From Clostridiaceae bacterium (GTDB taxonomy: Bacteria; Bacillota; Clostridia; Acetivibrionales; DUMC01), in assembly GCA_012512865.1 (NCBI GenBank), contig JAAZDH010000192.1, positions 1 through 12,566 on the forward strand: a stretch of 12,566 nucleotides of DNA, written 5' to 3'. Positions 6,546-12,566 of this stretch are shown piece by piece (the stretch's first letter is position 1; each line of letters starts with the position of its first letter). The notes under the pieces are model-generated. The model was not told the DNA's origin, made no database searches, and saw only the letters and a list, made by a program, of their open reading frames with translations. Both the position numbers and the translations under genes were made by a program.

Positions 6546-6566
6546 GCCATGAGAGGTGGGGTAATT

Positions 6567-7109
6567 ATGAAACTTGATGTAAACAAGATGGTAAAAATTG
6601 CTGTATTAGCTGCGTTGGGCATTGTATTAATGCTGGCGTTGAGGTTCCCGTTAATTCCCTCGGCACCGCACCTTGAATACGATCCTGCCGATATACCCAT
6701 ACTTATCGGCGGATTCATGTTTGGCCCGGTTGCAGGGCTTGTAATAACCGTTATTGTTTCATTCATCCAGGCTGTAACGGTAAGTGCACAAAGCGGCTGG
6801 ATAGGATTCGTAATGCATATTATAGCCTCGGGTACCCTTGTTTTGGTGGCATCGCTTATATATAAAAAGGTGCGCACTCTTAAGGGCGCCATTATTTCCC
6901 TCGTTGCAGGGTCGCTGGCGATGATCTTGATAATGATACCTGCCAACCTGTACTTTGCCCCGAAATTCGGCATACCTTACGAGGTTGTAAAGGCAGGGCT
7001 GACAGTATCCGTAATACCGTTTAACATTATTAAAACCGTATTAACCTCGGTTTTGACAATGTTGATTTACAAGCCGCTTGGGAGGGCTTTCAAAAGGATC
7101 AACCTATAG
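6567..7109 (+). CDS. ribU: Riboflavin ECF transporter S component RibU
   Basis: This 180-residue membrane protein is the substrate-binding S component of a riboflavin energy-coupling-factor importer. It captures riboflavin (and possibly FMN) and works with the shared EcfA/EcfA'/EcfT module encoded elsewhere. The family signature HLEYDPADIPILIGGFMFGP (35-54) is clear, and about six hydrophobic segments fill the rest (roughly 10-28, 43-62, 75-95, 103-124, 140-170 region). ATG 6567 is chosen because AGAGGTGGGG (6552-6561) precedes it. The longer frame from 6462 would include the terminator hairpin and can be dismissed. The FMN riboswitch upstream independently fixes the substrate class. No riboflavin biosynthetic genes adjoin it, so at this locus the cell manages uptake only. 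The last codons overlap the first unit of a 25-base tandem repeat, so its extreme C-terminus (about 8 residues) may derive from repeat DNA. Confidence 0.95.
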   Translation: MKLDVNKMVKIAVLAALGIVLMLALRFPLIPSAPHLEYDPADIPILIGGFMFGPVAGLVITVIVSFIQAVTVSAQSGWIGFVMHIIASGTLVLVASLIYKKVRTLKGAIISLVAGSLAMILIMIPANLYFAPKFGIPYEVVKAGLTVSVIPFNIIKTVLTSVLTMLIYKPLGRAFKRINL

Positions 7110-7279
7110 GGCTTTAGCGGGGCTTTAAAGGGATTTACCCGAAGGCCTTTTAAAGAATTAACCTGAGGGGCTTCTAAAGGAATTAACCTGAAGGACTTTT
7201 AGAGAGGTAAACCTGTTGCGGTATTTTTAAGCTTTTGAAGGAACAGACCTGCAGGGGCTTCGAAAAGATTAGCCCGTAG
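7084..7279. repeat. Degenerate 25-base tandem repeat running out of ribU
   Basis: Seven recognisable units of 24-25 bases, consensus about GGGCTTTTAAAG followed by GAATTAACCTGAA, start at 7084, 7120, 7144, 7168, 7193, 7229 and 7255. Short insertions follow the first (7109-7119) and fifth (7218-7228) units. Units at 7144 and 7168 are the best preserved (TTAACCTGA in both). The first unit is the end of the ribU coding sequence, so duplication probably began at or near the stop codon. No reading frame crosses it. Confidence 0.75.
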
Positions 7280-7298
7280 CCCGGCTGGGGATGTGGAC

Positions 7299-7348
7299 GG
7301 GGATGGGATGGAGCGGAATATAACACCCTCATTCCCATCTCCCCTTTT
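7299..7348 (+). terminator. Possible terminator of ribU, overlapping the end of the MutS-family gene
   Basis: GGGGATGGGA (7299-7308) pairs with TCCCATCTCCCC (7333-7344) with a two-base bulge, followed by TTTT. It lies where the convergent transcripts from ribU and the MutS-family gene meet and includes the last codons of the latter. The bulge and short T-run make it a moderate candidate. Confidence 0.35.
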
Positions 7349-9176
7349 CCATGAAATATTTTGCCCGGGCTTCTGCCGATTCAACGATTGCAGCCTCGTA
7401 TCCCATTATTTTGAGCAGTTTTATTGCATTTCTTGTGCCGGCTTTCCCCGGGTATAACTTGTAGTCAAATACTATATCATCATCCGTGATGTATTCCTGG
7501 AAATGATAATTATTATAATGATTCTTCAATATCGACGTTAGCTCAAGGTCATGGGTGGCGGCAATGATCAAGCAGTTGCTCCGGCTTAAAAATTTCAGCA
7601 GCTCGGATGAAGCCGCTATCCTTTCCACCGTGTTGGTTCCCCTCAGGACTTCATCGATTATGCAAAGGCAGGGGATGGTGGGATTTATGCTGTCAATTAT
7701 TCGTTTTAAGGATTTTATTTCCACGATATAGTAGCTTTCCCCGCTCAATAAATTATCTTTTATGGCCATTGAAGTGAAAATCATAAAGAAGTATGAAGCA
7801 TATTTTCTTGCAAGGCATGTATGTATGGTTTGCGCAAAAATTGCATTAATAGCTATGGTCTTGAGGAAAGTTGATTTTCCTGAGGCATTGGAGCCTGTTA
7901 CCAGTATGTGTTTATCGATGCTGAGGGAATTTGCCACGGGATCTTGGAGAAGTGGGTGGTAAATGTCCTTGAAACTTAACCAGGGTCTTGGAACGGGTGA
8001 ACCAGCCGGGCAAGTTGAACCAGTTGAACCTGTAGGTCCAATCAAACCATGTGAACCGGCATACCCGGCCGAACTAATTGAACCGGGGTATCCTGCCTTT
8101 GGATAACCGGGTTCGGTATTTAAACACGGCTTATTTAACATGTTGGTATTTCTTAATACAGGGGTTGAATAATACTGGAGACTTTTCCTGTAAGATGCAA
8201 TGGAAATAAGGCTGTCTATCAAGCCCACGGTATTGAATATTTCAAGAAGGTTATTCTTGTATTTAAGTATAAGCTTGAACATGCTTTCATATGCTATCAG
8301 TTCTCCCAGCAGGACAACCTTTATGTATTCAAGGATGGGGTCTTCCGACCTGTAGAGGACAAGAAAGGACCTGCTTACAATTCCCTTAAGGTTTTTCAGC
8401 GAGTTTCTCAAGCTTTTGCAGTAAGTACTTATTTCCTTTATTTGAAGTCCTGCAATCTTGTCCGCGCAATTTATTAAATCCACGATGTAATTGAATGACG
8501 CCAGGTGGGATTCTATTTCGTACCTTTTCTTGTTAAAAACCGTCATGTTTGTTATGAAAAATCCTAAAACGGCAAGCATACCCAGGGATAAGTCGAACAG
8601 CAGCAAGAGAGGTGAAAGAAGGAAGCCGAGTGCAAGCAGTATGTACCGGGTTCCTTTATAGCTTGAATCTTCAAGGTCGTTTAAAAAATAATTCGTTATA
8701 TCCACGTTTTCGATTTTACCCAGTTTTGCCAGTAAAAGCTGTACATCCATCCTTTGCTTTTCATTGTTACCGAAAAATTCGATAATCCTGTTTCGCTCCT
8801 CGAGAAGCGCACATTTGACAAGGGGTTTTCTAAGAAGATAGTACAGGCATTGCTCCCCTGCCGAGGAAAGGGTGTTGTTCAGCCTTTGGAAAACACTATC
8901 CATATCAAGGTCATTCCATGTAATATCATCAATAGTAAAGGAATCAGTACTGGAATCACTTTCATAGTCCGCAATATTTTTATAATATGACGAAACATTG
9001 CTATTTGTCTTGTTTTCGCTGAAATGCAAGGGATTTTTCCCCCAGCGGCTGCTGATTTTTTGGACCAGTTTTTTCCGGGCCTTTTTTTTCCTCGTATACC
9101 TGGCGATAATGATAGTAAATATTGCCAGGCTTGCCAGTGCTGCATATGCAATTGTGTTTATAGGTATGTCTGACAT
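7329..9176 (-). CDS. Membrane-anchored MutS-family ATPase with Gly/Pro-rich linker
   Basis: This 615-residue protein carries a C-terminal MutS domain V ATPase but lacks the mismatch-recognition domain of MutS. Order: a transmembrane helix (about 5-26); a basic stretch (29-40); the conserved IDDITWNDLDMDSVF (82-96) and SAGEQCLYYLLRKP (105-118) of this branch; two more hydrophobic helices (176-193, 196-213); a helical core; a Gly/Pro-rich linker (about 356-398); and the ATPase. Walker A is GSNASGKST (428-436), Walker B CIIDEVLRGT (505-514), and ATHDLEL follows. Both nucleotide-binding motifs are intact, so ATP hydrolysis is expected. ATG 9176 is preferred over one 69 bases upstream because AAAAGGAG lies nine bases before it. 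Relatives are annotated 'MutS family DNA mismatch repair protein', but a membrane protein without domain I is unlikely to do classical repair; the true role is unknown. It is monocistronic here and convergent with ribU. Confidence 0.88.
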   Translation of the reverse strand: MSDIPINTIAYAALASLAIFTIIIARYTRKKKARKKLVQKISSRWGKNPLHFSENKTNSNVSSYYKNIADYESDSSTDSFTIDDITWNDLDMDSVFQRLNNTLSSAGEQCLYYLLRKPLVKCALLEERNRIIEFFGNNEKQRMDVQLLLAKLGKIENVDITNYFLNDLEDSSYKGTRYILLALGFLLSPLLLLFDLSLGMLAVLGFFITNMTVFNKKRYEIESHLASFNYIVDLINCADKIAGLQIKEISTYCKSLRNSLKNLKGIVSRSFLVLYRSEDPILEYIKVVLLGELIAYESMFKLILKYKNNLLEIFNTVGLIDSLISIASYRKSLQYYSTPVLRNTNMLNKPCLNTEPGYPKAGYPGSISSAGYAGSHGLIGPTGSTGSTCPAGSPVPRPWLSFKDIYHPLLQDPVANSLSIDKHILVTGSNASGKSTFLKTIAINAIFAQTIHTCLARKYASYFFMIFTSMAIKDNLLSGESYYIVEIKSLKRIIDSINPTIPCLCIIDEVLRGTNTVERIAASSELLKFLSRSNCLIIAATHDLELTSILKNHYNNYHFQEYITDDDIVFDYKLYPGKAGTRNAIKLLKIMGYEAAIVESAEARAKYFMEKGRWE

Positions 9177-9213
9177 TTTTTCATGCTCCTTTTTTAGTAT
9201 TCTTTTTAAAGCT

Positions 9214-9242
9214 ATTGTATATAAAACCTTGCTATATTTAAA
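9214..9242 (-). promoter_or_regulatory. Possible promoter of the MutS-family gene
   Basis: On the minus strand TTTAAA (9242-9237), a 17-base spacer and TACAAT (9219-9214) lie about 40 bases before the start codon, with the ribosome binding site between. The -10 is good and the -35 weak. In such AT-rich DNA chance matches are common. Confidence 0.35.
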
Positions 9243-9280
9243 CATTGCTATATTTTTAGCATATTTTTGTATCGCTTCAT

Positions 9281-9324
9281 CTTGTTGTTATTCCGTCTTG
9301 TTGTTATTTCATCTTGTTATTCCA
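9281..9324. repeat. 16-base tandem repeat upstream of the MutS-family gene
   Basis: CTTGTTGTTATTCCGT (9281-9296) and CTTGTTGTTATTTCAT (9297-9312) are adjacent, followed by a shortened third unit CTTGTTATTCCA (9313-9324). A further degenerate TTATTATTCC follows. It lies about 100 bases upstream of the MutS-family start codon. Confidence 0.6.
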
Positions 9325-9657
9325 AGTTATTATTCCCTCTCGTTATCATCAAAGTCTTGCGGTTGTTCAAGCAGTCATTCATGCAGTCATTCGATTTGTT
9401 ATTTATACTCATTGCTTTATTTTATCATTATGATATATTATAAGTATAAACAGGTGTATTTGCAGTTATATATGCAGTTCATAATCCGGTTCTTACTTTC
9501 CATATTATGTTATTATATATTATAAGTTAAATTCCTGCAAATAACTAGAATAAAAAAACCGGGGAACTTGGAGGAGAGAGCTTGGAGGATGCTGTAAGGC
9601 AGTACGGGTGAATTGTGAATTACAATTAATCGGTACAGCTAGGTAATTTAACTAAAC

Positions 9658-9723
9658 AATACGACTGAATATATAAATAATGTGCCTGGAATTGTCAAAT
9701 AATACAACTAAATGCATAAATAA
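9658..9723. repeat. Imperfect 23-base direct repeat
   Basis: The copies at 9658-9680 and 9701-9723 differ at four positions. Both start AATAC and end ATAAATAA, with ACT and AAT words at matching places. They are 20 bases apart in the AT-rich gap upstream of the response regulator gene. Binding sites or a decayed duplication are both possible. Confidence 0.45.
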
Positions 9724-9925
9724 CAAGGGTATATTACAAATAACTGTAATTAACGTTAAAAAATAACAATAAAAACAAAATTTTAATATGATGTAAAATC
9801 TTTAAAAACAAATTATAATTATTAATATGTTGTCAGGGAGTAGATAGATAAGAGAAAAATTACATTTTTAAAATATACTGGCCGGCTGGATTAAAGAATA
9901 AGGAACTGGTTACATGAAACAGCTT

Positions 9926-9951
9926 TAAATTTTGTCTTGTTATGCCGGAAT
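9926..9951 (+). promoter_or_regulatory. Possible sigma-28 (SigD)-type promoter of the response regulator gene
   Basis: TAAA (9926-9929), 14 bases, then GCCGGAAT (9944-9951) resembles the motility sigma-factor consensus TAAA-N15-GCCGATAA. It ends 22 bases before the start codon. No good sigma-A promoter is evident nearby. The match is partial and the spacer one base short, so this is a hypothesis. Confidence 0.3.
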
Positions 9952-9972
9952 ATTGTGTTTTGAGGTAGTTGC

Positions 9973-10905
9973 ATGTATAGAAAGAAAATACTTATTATCG
10001 AGGATAGCGAATTAGTATCTGGCATGATAACAGACATATTAAAATCGGAAAATTACGATGTCATCGTGGCAAATAACGGGAAAGAAGGGTTGCTCAAAAT
10101 TTCAGAGGAGGAGCCTGACCTCGTGCTGCTTGATGTAGTATTGCCGGAAATGAACGGCCTTGAGATTTGCAAATGCATAAGGACGGAGGAGGGAAACAAC
10201 CTTTTGCCTATTATTGTTCTATCGTCACACGTTAATGAGGATTATAAGCTGAAAGCGCTGGAGCTTGGGGCTGATGATTATATCGTAAAGCCTTTCAACC
10301 CGAGGGAACTGGTGAGCAAGGTAAGGAACACCCTTTTGAGGATTGACAGGAACAGGTATGTCAACCCTCTTACCGGTTTGCCGGGAAACCTGGAAATACA
10401 GATGGAAATAAACCAGCGAATAGCAACGGGGAAAATATTTTCCCTGATTTATGCCTACCTGAATAATTTTAAAGCTTTTAACGATGTATATGGATTTGCA
10501 TACGGTGACAGGGCCATAAAACTTACTGCGGATATAATATACGATAATGTACAGTTGCATGGAGTTCCCGGGGATTTCATAGGACACATCGGCGGAGACG
10601 ATTTTATTATAATGACGGTGCCTGCATGTGTTGATAATATTTGTAATGGCATTATTAACGATTTTGATGCAAAAATAAGGGAACTATATAATGAAAATGA
10701 CCTGAAGAACGGCTACATTATTGCAACCGACAGGAGGGGAAATAAAAGCACATACCCCATAATGACCATTTCCCTGGCGGTCATTTCAAATGAACACAGG
10801 GAATTTACCTCGTATGCCCACGTGTCGAAAGCTGCGGCGGAAGTCAAAAAGATTGTAAAACTAATACCGGGAAGCGCTTATTTCAAGGATCGCCGGGTAA
10901 GCTGA
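9973..10905 (+). CDS. Response regulator with REC and degenerate GGDEF domain
   Basis: This 310-residue cytoplasmic signalling protein joins a phospho-receiver to a GGDEF domain. The receiver (about 4-120) is complete: acidic pair E10/D11, phosphoacceptor D54 in LVLLDVVLPEMNG, S84/S85 and K106 in IVKPF. The GGDEF domain (about 130-300) opens with NPLTGLPGN (131-139) in place of D-x-LTGLPNR and has GGDDF (207-211) as its signature. The aspartates that bind metal in active cyclases (DxDxFK, PleD D327 and D329) are replaced by Y162 and N164 in YLNNFK. N170 and guanine-contacting D179 are kept. The inhibitory site R-x-x-D is also broken (VPGD, 198-201). So it is probably a non-catalytic nucleotide sensor or an effector, not a di-GMP cyclase. 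GAGGTAG (9962-9968) precedes the ATG. It has no adjacent histidine kinase and stands alone. Confidence 0.9.
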   Translation: MYRKKILIIEDSELVSGMITDILKSENYDVIVANNGKEGLLKISEEEPDLVLLDVVLPEMNGLEICKCIRTEEGNNLLPIIVLSSHVNEDYKLKALELGADDYIVKPFNPRELVSKVRNTLLRIDRNRYVNPLTGLPGNLEIQMEINQRIATGKIFSLIYAYLNNFKAFNDVYGFAYGDRAIKLTADIIYDNVQLHGVPGDFIGHIGGDDFIIMTVPACVDNICNGIINDFDAKIRELYNENDLKNGYIIATDRRGNKSTYPIMTISLAVISNEHREFTSYAHVSKAAAEVKKIVKLIPGSAYFKDRRVS

Positions 10906-10921
10906 AAAAAGCGTGACACAC

Positions 10922-10948
10922 GTGACACGGGGACGGGGGTGGTGTCAT
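10922..10948 (+). repeat. 27-base REP-like palindromic element, copy 2
   Basis: GTGACACGGGGACGGGGG followed by TGGTGTCAT differs from the other copies at only a few positions. Its first 14 bases (10922-10935) also pair, with one G-U, with CGTCCCCATGTCAC (10958-10971). The RNA could therefore form a 14-bp hairpin just after the response regulator stop codon and may act as a terminator or 3'-end stabiliser. GCGTGACA occurs directly repeated at 10911 and 10975. Confidence 0.75.
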
Positions 10949-10976
10949 ACAGTCTGTCGTCCCCATGTCACACAGC

Positions 10977-11003
10977 GTGACAATACCCCCGTCCCTATAT
11001 CAC
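10977..11003 (-). repeat. 27-base REP-like palindromic element, copy 3
   Basis: Read on the minus strand it is GTGATATAGGGACGGGGG and then TATTGTCAC. It is inverted relative to copy 2, so the pair resembles a BIME (paired inverted REP units). It ends 11 bases from the stop codon of the convergent oxidoreductase gene. Confidence 0.7.
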
Positions 11004-11014
11004 ACTATGTCTCA

Positions 11015-12118
11015 TCATTCGTCGAGCGCATTTGGCGGAAGACCCATTGGCAATGACGCTGGGCGCTTGCAGGTGCTTTCAACAATGTAATGGCTATTGT
11101 TGCTCGATGCGTCAAAGAACCCAAGCATTACATCCAGCACATGGTAAGCCATGTCCCCGTTAGCCCTGTGGGAACGGCTTCCCGTAAGGGCATAGGCCAT
11201 GTCGGCAAGCCCGATACCCCTGCTGTTTTCGGCAAAACCATGGGTAAGCGGTATTTCGCTCCATCCAGGTGAATCTTTTCTTTTTACATATACGGGCCCG
11301 CCAAAAGTGTTGGGATCAGGCACGCTGAGGGAGCCTTCCGTGCCGTATATCTCTATCCTGGGAAGCTGTGCCGCCCAAACATCGAAGCTCGTAATTATTG
11401 TGCCTATGGCACCGTTTTCGAAATCAATGATACCGGCGATATGGGTTGGGGTATCAACGGTAATCCTGGTACCATACTTCGGCTTGCTCGTTATTATCCT
11501 CTCGGGGAATGTAATCCTGGCCGAGCCTGTTACCCTCTTTATCGGGCCGATAAGGTTTACTAAAGCGGTAAGGTAATAAGGGCCCATGTCGAGCATCGGC
11601 CCGCCACCGACCTTGTAGTAAAACTCGGGGTCCGGGTGCCAGCTTTCATGCCCGTGGCATGTCATAAAGGCGGTTGCTCCGACAGGCTCTCCTATCCACC
11701 CGTCATCTATGAGTTTCCTGCAGGTTTGGATGCCTCCTCCCATGAATGTATCCGGGGCGCATCCTACAAGAAGCCCCTTTGATTTTGCCGTATCAAGTAT
11801 GGCTTTTCCGTCTTCCCTGGTAACGGCAAGGGGTTTTTCGCTGTATACGCTCTTGCCGGCGTTAAGGGCAGCGAGGCTTACTTCCGCGTGGGCTTCCGGC
11901 GTGGTAAGATTCAAGACTATTTGGATTTCAGGGTCCGAGAGGAGTTCTTCCACGGTACATGCCCTGGGTATGCCAAACTCCCCGGCCCTGGCTTTTGCCC
12001 TTTCCATGTAGAGGTCGGAACATGCAACTATGTCAAGGATTTCAAGCAATTTGCCGTTCTTAAAATATATTCCGCTTATATTCCCGCAGCCGATCACTCC
12101 AACTTTAACCTTTTTCAT
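11015..12118 (-). CDS. Gfo/Idh/MocA family NAD(P)-dependent oxidoreductase
   Basis: This 367-residue cytoplasmic dehydrogenase belongs to the family that oxidises or reduces sugars, inositols and related polyols using NAD(P). The N-terminal Rossmann fold (1-120) starts KVKVGVIGCGNISGIYFK, with the dinucleotide loop GCGNIS (10-15). The catalytic lysine is K95 in SEKPLAV. The C-terminal beta-sheet domain holds GGGPMLDMGPYYL (171-183) with D177; such G-G-x-x-x-D-x-G-x-H/Y motifs contribute to the active site. Length is normal for the family. ATG 12118 is preferred to one nine bases upstream because AAAGGAG (12134-12128) is nine bases before the former but touches the latter. It lies 84 bases downstream of the ThuA-domain gene on the same strand, with no clear promoter between, so they probably form an operon for sugar catabolism. 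Substrate cannot be read from the sequence. Confidence 0.92.
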   Translation of the reverse strand: MKKVKVGVIGCGNISGIYFKNGKLLEILDIVACSDLYMERAKARAGEFGIPRACTVEELLSDPEIQIVLNLTTPEAHAEVSLAALNAGKSVYSEKPLAVTREDGKAILDTAKSKGLLVGCAPDTFMGGGIQTCRKLIDDGWIGEPVGATAFMTCHGHESWHPDPEFYYKVGGGPMLDMGPYYLTALVNLIGPIKRVTGSARITFPERIITSKPKYGTRITVDTPTHIAGIIDFENGAIGTIITSFDVWAAQLPRIEIYGTEGSLSVPDPNTFGGPVYVKRKDSPGWSEIPLTHGFAENSRGIGLADMAYALTGSRSHRANGDMAYHVLDVMLGFFDASSNNSHYIVESTCKRPASLPMGLPPNALDE

Positions 12119-12202
12119 AATCAGCATCTCCTTTCATCATTAAGTGATATACGCCATTATTTAACGCAAGCAATTCAAAGTAAATAATCCAAAGCAAATA
12201 TT

Positions 12203-12566
12203 TTAAAACATTTTCTTGTCGCTTATGAAAATGCTTGCGTCAAGCTTAAGTTTCTCTGCAATGGTTTTGCCTTCAGCGGCCCACAGGAATCCCCTTCTCA
12301 TGATTTCCAGGGCTTCCTTTATATCAAAGACATCCGCGTGATGGCCCAGGGAGCAGTAAAATACCCGTCCATGCCCCCATCTTTTCGTCCACACCACGGG
12401 CATATCAACGCAACCGTTTGAAGAGTGATACCAGTTTACAACGGGGAACCGCGTAGTTGCCAGGACTTCTACGGCAGGATCCACGTGCAAGTAATAATGC
12501 TCGCTTTTCACCTTGAAATCGTTAATGCCTTCCACGATAGGGCTCGAGCCTTTTTTAATATTTACC
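12203..12566 (-). CDS. ThuA-domain protein (trehalose-utilisation family), 5' end outside the window
   Basis: Only the C-terminal part (about 121 residues) of a ThuA-like protein is present; the frame stays open to the window edge and begins beyond it. The fold is a class I glutamine-amidotransferase-like domain usually without the amidotransferase catalytic triad. Typical family segments are PIVEGINDFKVKSEHYYLHV, DPAVEVLATTRFP, PVVWTKRWGHGRVFYCSLGH and RRGFLWAAEGK. ThuA was first described in trehalose/sucrose use in Sinorhizobium, and relatives often neighbour Gfo/Idh/MocA dehydrogenases, as here. A GTG at 12533-12535 is an internal valine codon, not the start. It probably heads or belongs to an operon with the oxidoreductase downstream. 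The biochemical reaction of this family is not firmly established. Confidence 0.88.
   Translation of the reverse strand, partial: VNIKKGSSPIVEGINDFKVKSEHYYLHVDPAVEVLATTRFPVVNWYHSSNGCVDMPVVWTKRWGHGRVFYCSLGHHADVFDIKEALEIMRRGFLWAAEGKTIAEKLKLDASIFISDKKMF

Larger units (their letters stand above)
9177..9972. other. AT-rich intergenic region of nearly 800 bases without a gene
   Basis: This gap separates two divergent genes. I find no supported coding region: the frames open here are unusual in composition (Leu/Ser/Tyr/Cys-rich on the plus strand) and lack ribosome binding sites. Visible details are a short tandem repeat (9281-9324); a doubled GCAGTCATTC (about 9370-9390); a hairpin AATTGT-GAATT-ACAATT (9611-9627); and an imperfect 23-base direct repeat (9658-9680 and 9701-9723, four mismatches). 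A possible sigma-28-type promoter sits at its right end. Extended AT-rich DNA from about 9640 to 9880 could be flexible or bent, or may hold an unrecognised small RNA. Confidence 0.55.

Noticed and set aside
6462..6566. N-terminal extension of RibU from an alternative start codon at 6462
   Set aside because: It would translate through the riboswitch terminator hairpin and T-run, while a strong ribosome binding site precedes 6567.
7329..9176. Bona fide mismatch repair MutS or MutS2
   Set aside because: It lacks the mismatch-recognition domain and the C-terminal Smr domain and has membrane helices; only the core and ATPase are shared.
8998..9525. A 175-codon plus-strand open frame opposite the start of the MutS-family gene
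   Set aside because: It is very rich in Leu, Ser, Cys and Tyr, has no ribosome binding site, and half of it is the antisense of a well-supported gene.

Overview
The window looks like chromosomal DNA from a Gram-positive anaerobe, most likely a member of the Clostridia (Firmicutes). The grounds are: strong AGGAGG-type ribosome binding sites, sigma-A-type promoters with 17-base spacers, AT-rich intergenic DNA, a two-gene (split) transketolase, a YitT-family membrane protein, and an FMN riboswitch driving a RibU-type ECF transporter subunit. No species can be named from the sequence alone. No rRNA, tRNA, CRISPR array, transposase or phage gene was seen.

Layout. Positions 1-437 hold a large nested inverted repeat (12-151), one copy of a 27-base GC-rich palindromic element (226-252) and AT-rich leader DNA. 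A YitT-family protein (438-1424, +) follows. The two transketolase subunits (1602-2468 and 2470-3429, +) form an operon with a consensus promoter and a strong hairpin terminator. A 448-base gap carries a five-copy 14-base tandem repeat and two perfect palindromes, then a sialidase-superfamily protein (3878-4987, +). A convergent URO-D-superfamily protein (5083-6168, -) comes next. Its promoter is divergent from the promoter of an FMN riboswitch, attenuator and ribU unit (6269-7109, +). A degenerate 25-base tandem repeat (7084-7279) runs from the end of ribU towards a convergent membrane-anchored MutS-family ATPase (7329-9176, -). A nearly 800-base AT-rich gap separates that gene from a response regulator with a degenerate GGDEF domain (9973-10905, +). 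Two more copies of the 27-base element, in inverted orientation, lie just before the last block: a Gfo/Idh/MocA oxidoreductase (11015-12118, -) and, upstream of it, a ThuA-domain protein cut by the window edge (12203-12566, -).

How the genes work together. The split transketolase serves the non-oxidative pentose phosphate pathway. RibU imports riboflavin under FMN control, without any biosynthetic rib genes nearby. The sialidase-like, Gfo/Idh/MocA and ThuA proteins suggest carbohydrate catabolism, and the last two probably share a transcript. The URO-D protein is probably a methyltransferase-type or orphan member rather than a haem enzyme. I see no convincing multigene defence or other wholly new system. 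The most unusual items are a Gly/Pro-rich (collagen-like) linker before the ATPase domain of the MutS-family protein, a GGDEF domain that has lost its metal-binding aspartates, and four families of short intergenic repeats.
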